64,000 nucleotides of DNA. Source: Frankia sp. QA3. GTDB lineage: Bacteria > Actinomycetota > Actinomycetes > Frankiales > Frankiaceae. The stretch lies in contig NZ_CM001489.1 of the NCBI RefSeq assembly GCF_000262465.1, positions 4,213,751 through 4,277,750 on the forward strand. The letters run 5' to 3'. Numbering within the stretch: position 1 is the first letter of the stretch; each line of letters starts with the position of its first letter. Positions 8,295 through 18,860 of this stretch are shown in pieces. Position numbers and translations under genes: made by a program. Below the pieces are notes generated by a model. That model ran no database searches, was not told the DNA's origin, and worked only from the letters and a program-made list of their open reading frames with translations.

Positions 8295-9305
8295 TCAGAC
8301 CACGGGGGCCAGGTCGGCGGCGCCGTGGGCGGCATCGAGGTCGGCCGTCTGGCCGGCCGCCGCCGCGCGCGACCCGTAGCCCCAGGCGTAGGCGACGAAG
8401 CCGGCCCAGGCCAGCGCACCGATCCCGATCCGCACCGCCGTCGGCAGCCCCGAGGGCGTCACGAACGCCTCGATGAGGCCGGAGACCGCCAGGGCCAGCG
8501 CGGCGCCGAGTGTGATCGACACCGCCGCCCGCCCCTCGGCGGCCAGCGCCTCGACGCGGCGCCGCGGACCCGGCGCGATGATCGACCAGCCCAGGCGCAA
8601 CCCCACCGCGCCCGCGAGGAACACGACCGTGAGCTCCAGCAGGCCGTGCGGGAGGATCAGGCTCCAGAACTGGCCGCTCTGCCCGCAACTGGTCATGTAC
8701 CCGCCGATCACGCCGGTGTTCACCGCGTTCACCAGCAGCACCAGCAGGGTCGGCAGGCCGAGCAGCGCGCCGGTGGCGACCGCCGTCGCCGACACCCAGG
8801 CGTTGTTCGTCCAGACCTGGCTGGCGAACGAGGGCGCCGGGTTCTCCGTGTAGTAGGAGGCGAAGTCGGAGCGGCACAGCTCGGCGACGGCGCTCGGCGG
8901 GGCCAGGTTGGCCTGCGCGTCGGCGTCGTTGACGATCCACAGCCCGGCGGCCAGCGCGACCAGCACCGAGCCCAGCGCCGTGGCGATCGCCCACCAGCGG
9001 CGCTCGTAGACGGCCAGCGGGAAGGTCACGGCGAAGAACCGGCCGACGACGTGCCACCCGGGGTCGGGCGCCCCGCCCACCGCCGCGCGGGCGCGGGTCA
9101 CCAGGTTGGTGAGGTCGTCGACGAGGCTGGTGTCGTAGGAGCGGGTGCGGATCACCGACAGGTGGGTGGTGGTCCGCTGGTAGAGCTCGACCAGCTCGTC
9201 GAGTTCGTCGGCGCTCATCCGGCGCGGCCGGCCGGCCCGGTCGACGAGCCGGCCGAGCCGGATCCACTCCGGACGGTGCACGGCGACGAACGCATCGAGA
9301 TCCAT
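8295..9305 (-). CDS. Stage II sporulation protein M (SpoIIM) family membrane protein
   Basis: This 336-residue protein has a soluble helical N-terminus (about residues 1-95, with WIRLGRLVDRAGRPRRMS) and then five predicted membrane segments. The motif ILPHGLLELTVVFLAGAVGL near residue 225 is the signature of the SpoIIM-like family. In Bacillus, SpoIIM acts with SpoIID and SpoIIP in septal peptidoglycan degradation, but actinobacterial members form a separate group usually divergently paired with an RDD gene and near MoxR/DUF58 genes; their role is unknown. Here the RDD partner lies 10 kb away, beyond a PKS locus. Confidence 0.9.
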   Translation of the reverse strand: MDLDAFVAVHRPEWIRLGRLVDRAGRPRRMSADELDELVELYQRTTTHLSVIRTRSYDTSLVDDLTNLVTRARAAVGGAPDPGWHVVGRFFAVTFPLAVYERRWWAIATALGSVLVALAAGLWIVNDADAQANLAPPSAVAELCRSDFASYYTENPAPSFASQVWTNNAWVSATAVATGALLGLPTLLVLLVNAVNTGVIGGYMTSCGQSGQFWSLILPHGLLELTVVFLAGAVGLRLGWSIIAPGPRRRVEALAAEGRAAVSITLGAALALAVSGLIEAFVTPSGLPTAVRIGIGALAWAGFVAYAWGYGSRAAAAGQTADLDAAHGAADLAPVV

Positions 9306-9387
9306 GGCGGTCCCATCCTCGCAGACGGCGCAGACGGGCGGTGGCGCCGGGACGCCCCGCCACCACCGCCCGTGACCCCGCCGTCCG

Positions 9388-12300
9388 TCAGGGCCCGTCG
9401 CCGCCGTCGAGGGCCAGGTCGGCGAAGTCCGCGAGGCCGGTGGCGAGCGCGGCGATGGTCGGGTACTTCCAGATGAAGTTGCCGGGCAGGGTGATGCCGA
9501 GCGCGGGTTCCAGCCGGGAACGCAGCTCCAGGGCGAGCAGCGAGTCGAAGCCGAACGACCGCAGCGGCGTGTCCGGGTCGAGCGTGCTCTGGCTCAGGCG
9601 GAGCACCACCCGCAGATGCTCGCCCAGGTACTCCTCGAACAGCGTCCGCCGGGGCACCCCCGGCGCCGCGGCCCGCAGTCTCGCCCGGATGTCGGTCGGA
9701 CCGTCGTCCTCGGCCGCCTGCGCACCACCGTCCCGGACGATGGCCTGGAACACCGACAGCGGGCGACCGGCCGGCGGTATCCAGGCGCTGGGGTCGCCGG
9801 GCAGCAGCCCGGCGTGCCGGCGGCCGTGCGCGAGGACCGTCTCCAGGGTGTGCAGGCCGTCGCGGGTCGGGATGGTCTCGTAACCCCGCTCACCGAAGAT
9901 CATGCCGGCGCCGATCTCACCCCAGACCCCCCAGTTGATCGAGGTGGTCGGCAGCCCCTGCGCGCTGCGCCAGTCGGCGAAGCCGTCGAGCCAGGAGTTC
10001 GCCGAGGCATAGGAACCCTGGCCGGGGATGCCCAGCAGCGACGAGATCGACGAGTAGAGCACGAACCAGTCCAGCGGACGGCCCTCGGTCGCCTCGTGCA
10101 GCCGGGCGGCGCCGAGCACCTTGGGATGCCAGACGCCGTGAAGCTGCTCGGTGGTGATGGTGGTCAGCGCCGCGTCCTGGAGCACCATCGCCGAGTGCAC
10201 GACGCCGCGCAGCGTGACGTCGTCGGCGGTGGCGGCGGCGACGAGCCGCTCGGCGACCCCCGGCTCGGCGACGTCACCGAGCACCACCCGAACGTCGGTG
10301 CCCTGGGCGGCGAGCTCGGTGAGCCTCTTGTCGATCTCCGGGTTCGGCGCCGACCGACCGCCCAGCACCACCCGGCCGGCCCGGTGGGCGGCCAGCCAGG
10401 CGGCGGTCGCCAGGCCCACCCCACCGAGACCCCCGGTGATGATGTATGACGCGCCGGGCCGCACCGGGGGCGGGGCACCGCCGGGCCGGATCGCCACGGT
10501 CTGCCCGTCGTCCGGGACGGTCAGCACGATCTTGCCGATGTGGCGGGCGCCGGCCATGAACCGGAACGCCTCCGCGGCCGATTCGAGCGGGAAGCTCTGC
10601 ACGGGCAGCGGGACGAGGTCACCGGCGGCGAAGGCGGCGGAGAGCTCACGCAGCAGGGCCACCACCCGGTGCCGCTGCTCGCGGCACAGCTCGATCGCGT
10701 TGACGCTGGCCAGCGTGATGCTGTTACGGAACGGCAGCAGGCCGAGAGGGTTGTCGGCGAGGATGTCGCGCAGCCCAAGCTCGATGAACCGGCCGAACGG
10801 CGCCAGGGACTCCAGCCCCGCGCGAATCGCCGGGCCTGCCAGGGAGTTGAGCACGACGTCGACGCCCCGGCCCCCCGTCGCCGCGCGGGCCTCGTCGGCG
10901 AAGTCCAGCGAGCGGGAGTCCATCACGTGGCGGACGCCGATGCCACGCAGGTAGGCCCGCTTCTCCGGGGTGCCGGCGGTGGCGAGGACCTCGGCGCCGA
11001 GCAGCCGGGCGACGGCGATCGCGGCGAGCCCGGTCCCACCGGTGCCCGAGTGGATGAGGACCGACTCGCCCGCGCGCAGGTCGGCGACCTCCCGCAGGGC
11101 GTACCACGCCGTCGCGAAGGCGACCGGGATGCCGGCGGCGGCGGCCGCGTCCACCCCGGCGGGGATCGGCATGGTCAGGTCCGCGTCGGTGGTCAGGAAG
11201 GAGCCGAACGCCCCGCCGCCGAGCAGGTCCACCGCGATGACCTCGTCCCCGGGGCGCGGGGCGGTGACGTCCGGGCCGACGGCGGTGACGACGCCGGCGC
11301 ACTCGAACCCGATCGGTGTCGACGGCAGCACCCCGAGGGCGAGCAGCACGTCGCGGAAGTTCACCCCGGCGGCGCGCACCCGCACCTCCACCTGCCCGGG
11401 GCCCGGCCGACGCCGCTTGGCGACGGCGATGCGCAGGTCGTCGAGGTCGCCGGACTCGGGGGTGCGCAGCGCGAAGCCGTCACGGCCGTAGCGCACCGGC
11501 TGGTGGCCGGCGTCGTGCCGCTCGGCGGCCGTCACCGGCGTCGGCACCACCCGGGCGACGAACCGGATCCCACTGCGCAGGGCGATCTCGTCGTCGGCGG
11601 CGACGGGGCCGGCGGAGCCGGGCGGGGCGAGCGCGTCGTCGGCGAACAGCTCGTCGGCGAGATCGTCGGCGTCGGCGGCGAACGACGGGCCACGCCCGGT
11701 GCCGGAGGCGGCACCGCCGGAGGCGGCGGCGACGGCCCCCGCGGGCAGAACCCCGGCCGGGTCGGCGTCGAGGTAGACCATGCGGAACTCGGGGTGCTCG
11801 TGGGCGAGTACCCGCAGCAGGCCGCGCACCCCGCCCCGGTGGGGGTCGGGCACCACCGCCGGCGTCAGAGCCCGCGCGCCGCGGGTGACGATGAACAGCC
11901 GCGGCGCGGCGCCCGCCAGCCCGGCGAGGGTCTGCACCACCGTCAGCAGCGACCGGGTGGCCCGTTCGGCGGCCGCCGGGGACAGCGCCAGCGGATCGGC
12001 CGGCGGGTCCAGCGGGGCGTCGGCGAAACCGTAGTCCGGCGTGCCGGCGCGCACCCCGCCCGCGTCGGCCGCCGGGGCCGGGCCGTCGAGAACGACCACG
12101 ACCCGCTCCGGCCGGCCCGCGGTGCTCCACGCCTGCCCGGTGCTCCACGCCTGCCCGGTGCTCCGCGTCCACCGCTGCGTGTCGTCGGCGGCGCCGGGCA
12201 GCAGCGCGAACTCGGCGTCCGCCCCGGCGGCGGCCAGCGCGGCGGCGAGGTCGTGCCCGGAGCCGGTGAGGTCGCCGAGCACGAGCCAGCGGCCTGGCCG

Positions 12301-15300
12301 GCCGGGCCCGAGGGCCGGGGGACGCGGGGCCGGCTGCCACGCCACCCCGTACAGCCAGCCGTCGATCCGCGCGGCGAGTTCCGCCGGCGCCGAGCCCGCG
12401 GCGGCGGAGTCGGCCGTGCTGTGGTGGATGTAGCGCATCCCGTCGAGGGTGGCGACGAGCGTGCCGGTGGCGTCGAGCAGGCGGACGTGCCCGGTGGGGT
12501 TGCCGACGTCACCGGTGTCCGGGTACTCCAGCCAGCCGTGGACGTACCGCACGGTCGAGGTGTCCCCGAACACCCGGATCTCGTCGATGCCGGCGGGCAG
12601 GACCAGCCCCTGCTCGGTCGCGGCCGGCAGGCTGACGACGAGCGCCTGGGCGCAGGCGTCGATGAGCACGGGATGGATGGGCAGCTCCTGCGCGGCGGCG
12701 GCGGCGATCGGCGGGACGGCCACGGCTGCCCAGATTCCGCGGTTGTCCACCCCCGCGTGCAGGTCGGTGATGGCGGCGAAGGCGGGTCCGTGGTCGATCC
12801 CGCGGTCGCGCAGGTTGCGGTACACCTCGTCGGGCCCGACGCGGCGGGGATGCGCCGCGGCGAGGGCGAGCAGCGCCTCGCCGCCGTCCGGCCCGGGTCG
12901 GGTGGTCCGCCGCAGCACGCCGGACATGCGCCGGCTCCAGCCGTCCTCGGCGCTGTCGCTGCGGGCGAAGATCTCGATCAGGGCCCGGTCCGGGTCCTGG
13001 GATGTCGCGGTCATCAGCGCGTCGGTGTGGTCGTCGAGATCGAGCAGCTCCTCGAACGCGGTCTCGGTCAGCACGACCTCCCCCGGCCCGGCGCCGGAGA
13101 ACACCTCACCCGCGGCGCTGAGTGCGAACGCACAGTACGCGGCGCCCGGCAGCACCGCCCGGCCGTGCACCCGGTGGTCGGCGAGCCACGGGACGGCCCC
13201 GGTCCCGACGTCACAGCGCCACAGGTGCCGCAGGGGGCCTCCCGGCACCTCGGTGTGCGGGCCCGGCAGCGGTGGTGTGCCCACACCACCGGCACCCGCC
13301 CCGACCGCGCCCGGCGCGCCCGCGGTGGTCGCCGCCGGGGCGGCCCCGTGGCCGGGGGTCGCCGCGGGGGTCCGCGGGCCGGGCAGGGGGGCGTCGATCC
13401 AGTGGCGCCGGCGGTCGAACACCAGCGGCGGGACGTCGACGATCACCCCGTCGGGATAGAGCACCGACCAGTCGACGGGCACGCCGGCGCAGTGGGCCGC
13501 CGCGAGCGAGATCCGGAACTCCTCCTGGCCGTCGCCGTCGCGGCGCAGCGTCGGCAGCACCACCGGGGTGCGGCTGCCACCGGCCAGGCTGTCGGCGATC
13601 GGGCGGGCCACCACCGGGTTCGGGGCGACCTCGATGAAGACGCGGTGCCCGTCGGCGGCGGCCGCGGCGACGGCGTCGGTGAACCGGACGGTGCGGCGCA
13701 GGTTCGCGCTCCAGTACGCGGCGTCGAAGGCGGGCACCGTGTGCGGGGAGTCCTCGACCGTGCCGTAGAAGCCGAGCTCCGGCCGGCCCGGGTTGAGTTC
13801 GGCGAGCTGCGTGGCGAGCTCGCCGAGCAGTGGGTCGACCTGCGGCGAGTGGGAGGCGACGTCGACGGCGACCGGATGGGCCGGGATGCCGCGGGCGGTC
13901 CAGTGCGCGACGAGCTCGTCGATCCGGTCGGCGGCTCCGGCGACGACCGTCGAGCCCGGCGCGGCCAGCACGGCCACCGAGACCTCCCGGTCGGCGCCGG
14001 TCGCGGCGAGATCGGCCTCGACCGCCCGCCGGTCGAGGCCGACGGTGGCCATCGCCCCGGCCCCGGCGATGCGGGTAAGCAGCCGCGATCGGCGGCAGAT
14101 CACCCGGGCGCCGTCGGCGACGCTCAGCGCGCCCGCGACGACGGCCGCCGCGACCTCCCCCATGGAGTGCCCGATCACGGCAGCGGGCCGCACGCCGTGC
14201 GCCCGCCACAGCGCCGCGAGCCCAAGCTGCACGGCAAACAGCACCGGCTGGATGCGGTCGCAACCCGCCAGCTCCTCGCCGGCACGCAACGCGTCGAGGA
14301 CCGAGAACCCCGTCTCCGCCCGGATCAGCGGGTCGACCTCGGCGATCGCCGCGGCGAACGCCGGCTCCACGACCAGCAGGTCGCGGCCCATGCCGGCCCA
14401 CTGCGAGCCCTGCCCCGAGAACACCCAGACCGTGTCCCGCGGCACGCCGGCGATGGCGGTACCCGTCACCACGTTCGGTGCGGGACGCCCGGCGGCGAAC
14501 GAGCGTAGGCCGGCGACCAGCTCCTCCCGGGAGAAGGCGACGACCCCGAGCCGGCCGCGTCCCGTCGCGCGCCGGCGGGCCAGGGTGTAGGCGACGTCGC
14601 GCACCGCGGCGGCATTCGCGCCGGCCCCGGCATCGGCCTCGCCGCCGCCTGAGTAAGCGCCGCCGGCCAGGTCAGCGCCGCCGGCCAGCCAGTCGGCGAG
14701 ACGGGTGGCGGCGGCCGGCAGCACCTCGGCCGAACCGGCCGGGACGACGACGACGTCCGGGCCGCCCGGCCCCGACGCGACACCGGCCGCCTGCGGGTCG
14801 ACGGCGGCCTGCGGGTCGGCGGCGGCCTGCGGGTCGGCGGCGGACTGCGGGTCGGCGGCGGCCTGCGGGTCGGCGGCGGACTGAGGCGCCTGCGCGACGA
14901 CGACGTGGGCGTTGGTGCCGGAGAACCCGAAGGAGGACACCGCCGCGACCCGGCCCGTGGTCCGCACGGGCCAGTCGACCAGGTCGGTGGGGACGAAGAA
15001 CCGGGACTGCACGCCCGCGATCGCCGGGTTCCACTCGTGGAAGTGCAGGTTCGCCGGGATCTGCGCGTGCTGCAGGCAGAGCACGGTCTTGATCAGACTG
15101 GCGACGCCCGAGGCGGGTTCGAGGTGGCCGAGGTTCGTCTTCACCGATCCCAGGGCGCAACGCTGGGTACCCGCGCCGTAGGCCCGCGACAGGGCCGTGA
15201 ACTCCACCGGGTCGCCGACCGGCGTCCCGGTGCCGTGCGCCTCGACCAGGCCGACGTTCGCCGGGTCGACGCCGGCCCGGCGCAGCGCGGCCTGGGCCAC

Positions 15301-16218
15301 GGCGTACTGCGCCTGCTCGGACGGGACGCTCAGCCCGTCGGTGCGGCCGTCCTGGTTCACCGCCGTGCCGCGGATCACCGCGAGCACCCGGTCGCCGTCG
15401 CGCCGGGCGTCGGCGAGGCGCTTGAGCACGACCAGGCCCGCGCCCTCGCCGCGGCCGAAACCGTCGGCGGCGGCGTCGAAGGCGTGGCAGCGGCTCGTCG
15501 GCGACAGCATGCTCATCCGGACCATCGACTTCGACACCCGGGGAGAGAGCATCATCGCCACGCCGCCGGCGATCGCGACATCGCACTCGCCGCCCGCCAG
15601 GCTGCGGCAGGCCAGGTGCACACCGACGAGCGAGGAGGAGCAGGCCGTGTCCACCGTCAGGCACGGCCCGTGCAGGCCCAGCAGGTAGGCGATGCGGCCG
15701 CTGGCCACGCACGGCCCGTTGACGAGCAGCGACCCCTCCAGCTCCTCGGGCCGCCCGACGAGCCGCTCGGCGTAGTCGGAGCCGTTCAGCCCGATGAACA
15801 CGCCGGTCGAGGTGTCGGCGAGCCGTTCCGCCGGCAGGCCGGCGTGGTCGAACGCCTCCCAGGCCACCTCCAGCAGCAGCCGGTGCTGCGGGTCGAGCAC
15901 GTCGGCCTCCCGCTGGGAGACGCCGAAGAAGTCCGCGTCGAAGCCGGCGATGTCCTCCAGGTAGCCGGCCTGCCGCGGCACCGACCGGCCGAGCGCCGTC
16001 AGGGTCGGGTCGAGGTACTCCTCTGCCACCCAGCGCCCGGGCGGTGGCTCGCCGATGGCGTCGCGCCGGTCGACCAGCAGCTGCCACAGAGACGCCGGAG
16101 AGTCCACTCCCCCGGGTAGCCGGCAACCCATCCCGATCACCGCGATGCCGCCGTCCTCGGCGGCGCCGACCGCGGACGCCGGCTGCTCACCGGGCCGGGT
16201 GGCCACATATTCGCTCAT
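9388..16218 (-). CDS. Fully reducing type I polyketide synthase, KS-AT-DH-ER-KR-ACP
   Basis: The start ATG 16218 (preceded by AAAGGAA) gives 2276 residues. The KS has the catalytic set Cys193 (DTACSSS), His328 (EAHGTGTP), Lys360 and His365. The AT has GHSMGE and a VASH motif at the extender-selectivity position, related to but not identical with the methylmalonyl YASH motif. The DH has [10 protein letters not shown] and a DACAQ pair; the ER has a GTGGTGLAA nucleotide site; the KR has TGGLGGVG and YASAN with an LQD instead of LDD motif. The ACP has [10 protein letters not shown]. No thioesterase follows. All reducing domains look active, so the product should be a saturated acyl chain, probably methyl-branched, as in mycobacterial Mas-type enzymes. 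It likely acts iteratively and needs an external release enzyme. An altered ketosynthase is encoded upstream. Confidence 0.95.
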   Translation of the reverse strand: MSEYVATRPGEQPASAVGAAEDGGIAVIGMGCRLPGGVDSPASLWQLLVDRRDAIGEPPPGRWVAEEYLDPTLTALGRSVPRQAGYLEDIAGFDADFFGVSQREADVLDPQHRLLLEVAWEAFDHAGLPAERLADTSTGVFIGLNGSDYAERLVGRPEELEGSLLVNGPCVASGRIAYLLGLHGPCLTVDTACSSSLVGVHLACRSLAGGECDVAIAGGVAMMLSPRVSKSMVRMSMLSPTSRCHAFDAAADGFGRGEGAGLVVLKRLADARRDGDRVLAVIRGTAVNQDGRTDGLSVPSEQAQYAVAQAALRRAGVDPANVGLVEAHGTGTPVGDPVEFTALSRAYGAGTQRCALGSVKTNLGHLEPASGVASLIKTVLCLQHAQIPANLHFHEWNPAIAGVQSRFFVPTDLVDWPVRTTGRVAAVSSFGFSGTNAHVVVAQAPQSAADPQAAADPQSAADPQAAADPQAAVDPQAAGVASGPGGPDVVVVPAGSAEVLPAAATRLADWLAGGADLAGGAYSGGGEADAGAGANAAAVRDVAYTLARRRATGRGRLGVVAFSREELVAGLRSFAAGRPAPNVVTGTAIAGVPRDTVWVFSGQGSQWAGMGRDLLVVEPAFAAAIAEVDPLIRAETGFSVLDALRAGEELAGCDRIQPVLFAVQLGLAALWRAHGVRPAAVIGHSMGEVAAAVVAGALSVADGARVICRRSRLLTRIAGAGAMATVGLDRRAVEADLAATGADREVSVAVLAAPGSTVVAGAADRIDELVAHWTARGIPAHPVAVDVASHSPQVDPLLGELATQLAELNPGRPELGFYGTVEDSPHTVPAFDAAYWSANLRRTVRFTDAVAAAAADGHRVFIEVAPNPVVARPIADSLAGGSRTPVVLPTLRRDGDGQEEFRISLAAAHCAGVPVDWSVLYPDGVIVDVPPLVFDRRRHWIDAPLPGPRTPAATPGHGAAPAATTAGAPGAVGAGAGGVGTPPLPGPHTEVPGGPLRHLWRCDVGTGAVPWLADHRVHGRAVLPGAAYCAFALSAAGEVFSGAGPGEVVLTETAFEELLDLDDHTDALMTATSQDPDRALIEIFARSDSAEDGWSRRMSGVLRRTTRPGPDGGEALLALAAAHPRRVGPDEVYRNLRDRGIDHGPAFAAITDLHAGVDNRGIWAAVAVPPIAAAAAQELPIHPVLIDACAQALVVSLPAATEQGLVLPAGIDEIRVFGDTSTVRYVHGWLEYPDTGDVGNPTGHVRLLDATGTLVATLDGMRYIHHSTADSAAAGSAPAELAARIDGWLYGVAWQPAPRPPALGPGRPGRWLVLGDLTGSGHDLAAALAAAGADAEFALLPGAADDTQRWTRSTGQAWSTGQAWSTAGRPERVVVVLDGPAPAADAGGVRAGTPDYGFADAPLDPPADPLALSPAAAERATRSLLTVVQTLAGLAGAAPRLFIVTRGARALTPAVVPDPHRGGVRGLLRVLAHEHPEFRMVYLDADPAGVLPAGAVAAASGGAASGTGRGPSFAADADDLADELFADDALAPPGSAGPVAADDEIALRSGIRFVARVVPTPVTAAERHDAGHQPVRYGRDGFALRTPESGDLDDLRIAVAKRRRPGPGQVEVRVRAAGVNFRDVLLALGVLPSTPIGFECAGVVTAVGPDVTAPRPGDEVIAVDLLGGGAFGSFLTTDADLTMPIPAGVDAAAAAGIPVAFATAWYALREVADLRAGESVLIHSGTGGTGLAAIAVARLLGAEVLATAGTPEKRAYLRGIGVRHVMDSRSLDFADEARAATGGRGVDVVLNSLAGPAIRAGLESLAPFGRFIELGLRDILADNPLGLLPFRNSITLASVNAIELCREQRHRVVALLRELSAAFAAGDLVPLPVQSFPLESAAEAFRFMAGARHIGKIVLTVPDDGQTVAIRPGGAPPPVRPGASYIITGGLGGVGLATAAWLAAHRAGRVVLGGRSAPNPEIDKRLTELAAQGTDVRVVLGDVAEPGVAERLVAAATADDVTLRGVVHSAMVLQDAALTTITTEQLHGVWHPKVLGAARLHEATEGRPLDWFVLYSSISSLLGIPGQGSYASANSWLDGFADWRSAQGLPTTSINWGVWGEIGAGMIFGERGYETIPTRDGLHTLETVLAHGRRHAGLLPGDPSAWIPPAGRPLSVFQAIVRDGGAQAAEDDGPTDIRARLRAAAPGVPRRTLFEEYLGEHLRVVLRLSQSTLDPDTPLRSFGFDSLLALELRSRLEPALGITLPGNFIWKYPTIAALATGLADFADLALDGGDGP
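14789..14884 (-). repeat. 18-bp tandem repeat in the KS-AT linker of the PKS
   Basis: Five to six near-identical 18-base units encode the hexapeptide [12 protein letters not shown] just after the KS domain. They lie in frame in the KS-AT linker, so unit gain or loss would change linker length without disturbing either domain. Confidence 0.9.
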
Positions 16219-16357
16219 AACGTGTGCAGTTCCTTTCTCGACTCTCGACAGCGCGCCCCGGCATCGGGCGGCACGGGGACACGGCGAAACCAGCGGCGCC
16301 GCGCCGCGCCGGGCCATGGCGGGCGGACAGACGAGACGGGGAGCCGGGAGGGGGGCG

Positions 16358-17689
16358 TCAGGTCGCGTCCGGGGAGCCCAGCAGGATCACGGCCTTGAGA
16401 CCGCCGATCTGGTAGGTGAAGCTGAGGGCGTAGTCGAAGTCGAGCGGGCGCGTGCTCGTACCCGGGATCGGGTCGAAGCTGAGGTCCGCGGCCGGCCGCT
16501 CGCAGCCGGCGGTGGGACACACCTCGCCCCTGGCGATCATCAGCGTCGTCAGAGCCGCGCCCAGCGCACCGGCCTGCGCGCCGCTGTGGCCGAAGCACGC
16601 CTCCTGGGAGCTGAGCAGCACCGCCGGCTCCCTCGGCCCGTACAGCTCCCGTACGGCGTTGACCTCGACGTTCGTCACGTTGGGGTCGCCGTCGCTGCCC
16701 CCGTTGATGTAGGGGATCTGGTCGATGCTCCACCGCTCGCCCAGGCAGCGGCGGACCCCGGTCACCAGGGCCGTTCCGGCGATGTCCACCGACAGCGGGC
16801 TGAACAGGCCGTCGCGGGTCGTGGCCTGCGCGAGCAGCCGGCCGTGGGGGCGGGCACCGCGGCGTTCGGCATGGGCCCGGCTCTCCAGCACCACCGTCAC
16901 CGACCCCTCGCCGAACCCGACGCTGCCCGCCCGCTCGTCGTACGGGTGCATGGGATGATCGGTGGAGGGGAGCTGGTCCGGGACGAAGCCCGGGGCGCCC
17001 GCCGGCCCGCCCCGCTCGGCGGCGAGGAAGATCCCCTGCCCCTGGCGGGCGAGCTCCGCGTTACCGGAGTCGACGCCGGTGACGACCGCCACCTCCACCT
17101 CACCGGCCTGGATCATGCGCAGCGCGTTCCCGAGCTGGATCGTCGAGGACGAGCAGCCGCAGGTGACCGAGAAGCTCGGCCCGCGAGTGCGGGCAAGGGA
17201 CGCCTGCAGCAACGCGACGTCGTACGGGGTGACCCCGAGCTGGGTCTGGATGAACATCCCGACGGCGGCATCCGGGGTGAGTTCCTCGGGGCGCGCCTCG
17301 ATCAGGTCACGGTAGACGCGGACGTTGTCGTCGACGCTGCCGCGGCCGGTGAGGATGGCCGCCTCGGTGAGGTCGCCGGCGCGGAAGTCCAGTCCACCGT
17401 CCGCGCACGCCTGGACGAACGAGATCAGCCCGAGCCGGTGCGATCGGGTGAGCTGCTGGCGGTAAAGCGCCGGGATGTCGGGCAGCCGCTCGTCGAACAT
17501 CTTCTCGGTGAGCGCGACGGAGCCGTAGTAGATGTCGCCCCGCGTCAGGCAGGAAACCCCTTTCGACGCCACCGCCCAGACATCATCCGCGGTGAAGCAG
17601 GGGCCGTCGAGACCGGGCAGGCAGAATCCCATTCCGGTCAGCAGCACGTCCCGTTCCCCGGACGCGGCGACAGTGCGGTCATTGGCCAT
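16358..17689 (-). CDS. Stand-alone beta-ketoacyl synthase-like protein with altered catalytic residues
   Basis: This 443-residue protein has the thiolase/KS fold: an N-terminal VLLTGMGFCLPG, nucleophile loop SVTCGCSSST with Cys179, then HPYDERAGSVGFGEGSVTVV. At the place of the HGTGT motif it reads NGGSDGDPNVTN, so the first active-site His is Gly331. At the KxxxGH motif it reads EACFGHSGA, so the Lys is Glu363 while His368 is kept. Loss of the HGTGT histidine is known from non-elongating KS0 domains, which transfer acyl groups but do not condense. The protein may therefore load or pass on a starter acyl chain for the PKS encoded just downstream on the same strand (139-base gap). That role is inferred. 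The ATG at 17689 is chosen over an upstream in-frame start because the family homology begins just after it. Confidence 0.82.
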   Translation of the reverse strand: MANDRTVAASGERDVLLTGMGFCLPGLDGPCFTADDVWAVASKGVSCLTRGDIYYGSVALTEKMFDERLPDIPALYRQQLTRSHRLGLISFVQACADGGLDFRAGDLTEAAILTGRGSVDDNVRVYRDLIEARPEELTPDAAVGMFIQTQLGVTPYDVALLQASLARTRGPSFSVTCGCSSSTIQLGNALRMIQAGEVEVAVVTGVDSGNAELARQGQGIFLAAERGGPAGAPGFVPDQLPSTDHPMHPYDERAGSVGFGEGSVTVVLESRAHAERRGARPHGRLLAQATTRDGLFSPLSVDIAGTALVTGVRRCLGERWSIDQIPYINGGSDGDPNVTNVEVNAVRELYGPREPAVLLSSQEACFGHSGAQAGALGAALTTLMIARGEVCPTAGCERPAADLSFDPIPGTSTRPLDFDYALSFTYQIGGLKAVILLGSPDAT

Positions 17690-18164
17690 CGCGGTCACTC
17701 CATATGGTCCGGGCGGCAGGGCACAGGTGGCGGCAGGGCACAGGTGGCGGCGCGGCACAACGGCGCCGGGCGCTCAGGTCGCGAGAGAATTGGAGCGGGA
17801 ACCGTCCACGCCGCACCGGGATGCACGAACGATGGGCACCCGGAATGGCTGATGGCCGGCGTCGGCGGCGCGACTCCGCCTGGCGCGACGGCATTCCCGG
17901 GAGACGCCGTGCGGATGCCGGGGCCCGGGAGGCGAACAAGGAGGCGGGTTATGGGGGAAGGCGGGGTAACCACAGTCATGGAGCCGGCCGATGAGGCCGC
18001 CACAGCTACCTTCGCGCGGGGCTCGGGCACTGTCGCCGTTTAGGTCATAGTGGTCGGCCTGGCCCGATCCGGCGGCGACGACCCGGGCGATACCGACGAC
18101 CCGGGCGAGCCGTGGGGCCGGCTGGCCGGGCGTCACGGCCGAAACCACGGGGACGGGCCGGGCG
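17690..18164. other. Intergenic gap upstream of the ketosynthase gene
   Basis: This is 475 bases between two genes on the minus strand. It contains a direct repeat of GGCAGGGCACAGGTGGC (two copies, about 17715-17749) and the palindrome CCATATGG at 17700-17707, eleven bases from the ketosynthase start. A short plus-strand frame ending at 18043 (63 codons from 17852) has no convincing ribosome site. No gene is called here; the gap probably carries the promoter of the KS-PKS unit. Confidence 0.5.
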
Positions 18165-18860
18165 TCACGGCTGACGCCACAGGTAGAGGTGGCGCGGCCG
18201 GCCGGTGTGGCCGTAGCTCATGGTCCGGATCGCCAGGCGCTGCCCGGCGAGCCATTCGAGGTAACGGCGCGCCGTCACCCGGGACAGCCCGAGGCCCCCG
18301 GCGACCTCGTCCGCGGACAACGGCCGCACCGCCCCGCGCAGGTGGCCGACCACGGTGTCGAGAGTGGGGGCGGACAGCCCCTTGGGCAGCGTCACGCCGG
18401 AGCCGTCGGGCCGTAGCCGGGACAGGGCGAGGTCGACGTCGCGCTGGCCGACGGGACCGGCGGGGCCTGCGGTGATCTGCCGCCGGAAGGCCGAGTAACG
18501 CTCCAGGCAGTGCCGGAACACCGTGGCGGTGAACGGCTTCACCACATACTGGATGACGCCGTAGGACATCGCCGCCTGCACCATCGCCAGGTCCCGGACA
18601 TGGGAGACGGCGATGATGTCGAGGGTCGAGCCGCGGGCGCGCAGGGCCCGACACACGTCCAGCCCGCTCATGTCCGGCAGGAAGAAGTCCAACAGGATCA
18701 GATCGAGCCGGCCGCGCAGAGCGGGCGACAGCGCCTGCTTGCCGCTGCGGGCCACCCCGCTGACGACGAACCCGGGGACGCTCTCGACGTAGCCACGCAG
18801 CGCGGCGGCGAGGGCGGCGTCGTCCTCCACGATCAACGTGTGGATCGACTGGTCGGGCAT
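18165..18860 (-). CDS. CitB/DcuR-type response regulator, orphan
   Basis: This is a 231-residue protein; the ATG at 18860 is chosen because the receiver domain begins at residue 6 (HTLIVEDD). The receiver has the acidic pair in VEDD (residues 11-14), phosphoacceptor Asp58 in LLDFFLPDMSG, Ser86 and Lys108 (VVKPF), so it should be phosphorylatable. The C-terminal part has a winged-helix domain with LSADEVAGGLGLSRVTARRYLEWL, typical of the CitB/DpiA/DcuR family that responds to small carboxylates in other bacteria. The usual partner, a CitA-type sensor kinase, is not encoded in the window. Its position directly upstream of the KS/PKS genes on the same strand makes it a candidate regulator of them, but this is unproven. 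Confidence 0.9.
   Translation of the reverse strand: MPDQSIHTLIVEDDAALAAALRGYVESVPGFVVSGVARSGKQALSPALRGRLDLILLDFFLPDMSGLDVCRALRARGSTLDIIAVSHVRDLAMVQAAMSYGVIQYVVKPFTATVFRHCLERYSAFRRQITAGPAGPVGQRDVDLALSRLRPDGSGVTLPKGLSAPTLDTVVGHLRGAVRPLSADEVAGGLGLSRVTARRYLEWLAGQRLAIRTMSYGHTGRPRHLYLWRQP

Noticed and set aside
10540..14508. 1322-codon open frame on the plus strand
   Set aside because: Runs antisense to the PKS domains, whose catalytic motifs are continuous on the other strand; the product is Arg/Gly/Pro-rich and has no fold. It is a high-GC shadow.
17852..18043. 63-codon plus-strand frame upstream of the ketosynthase
   Set aside because: No ribosome site, opposite strand to flanking genes and no family likeness.
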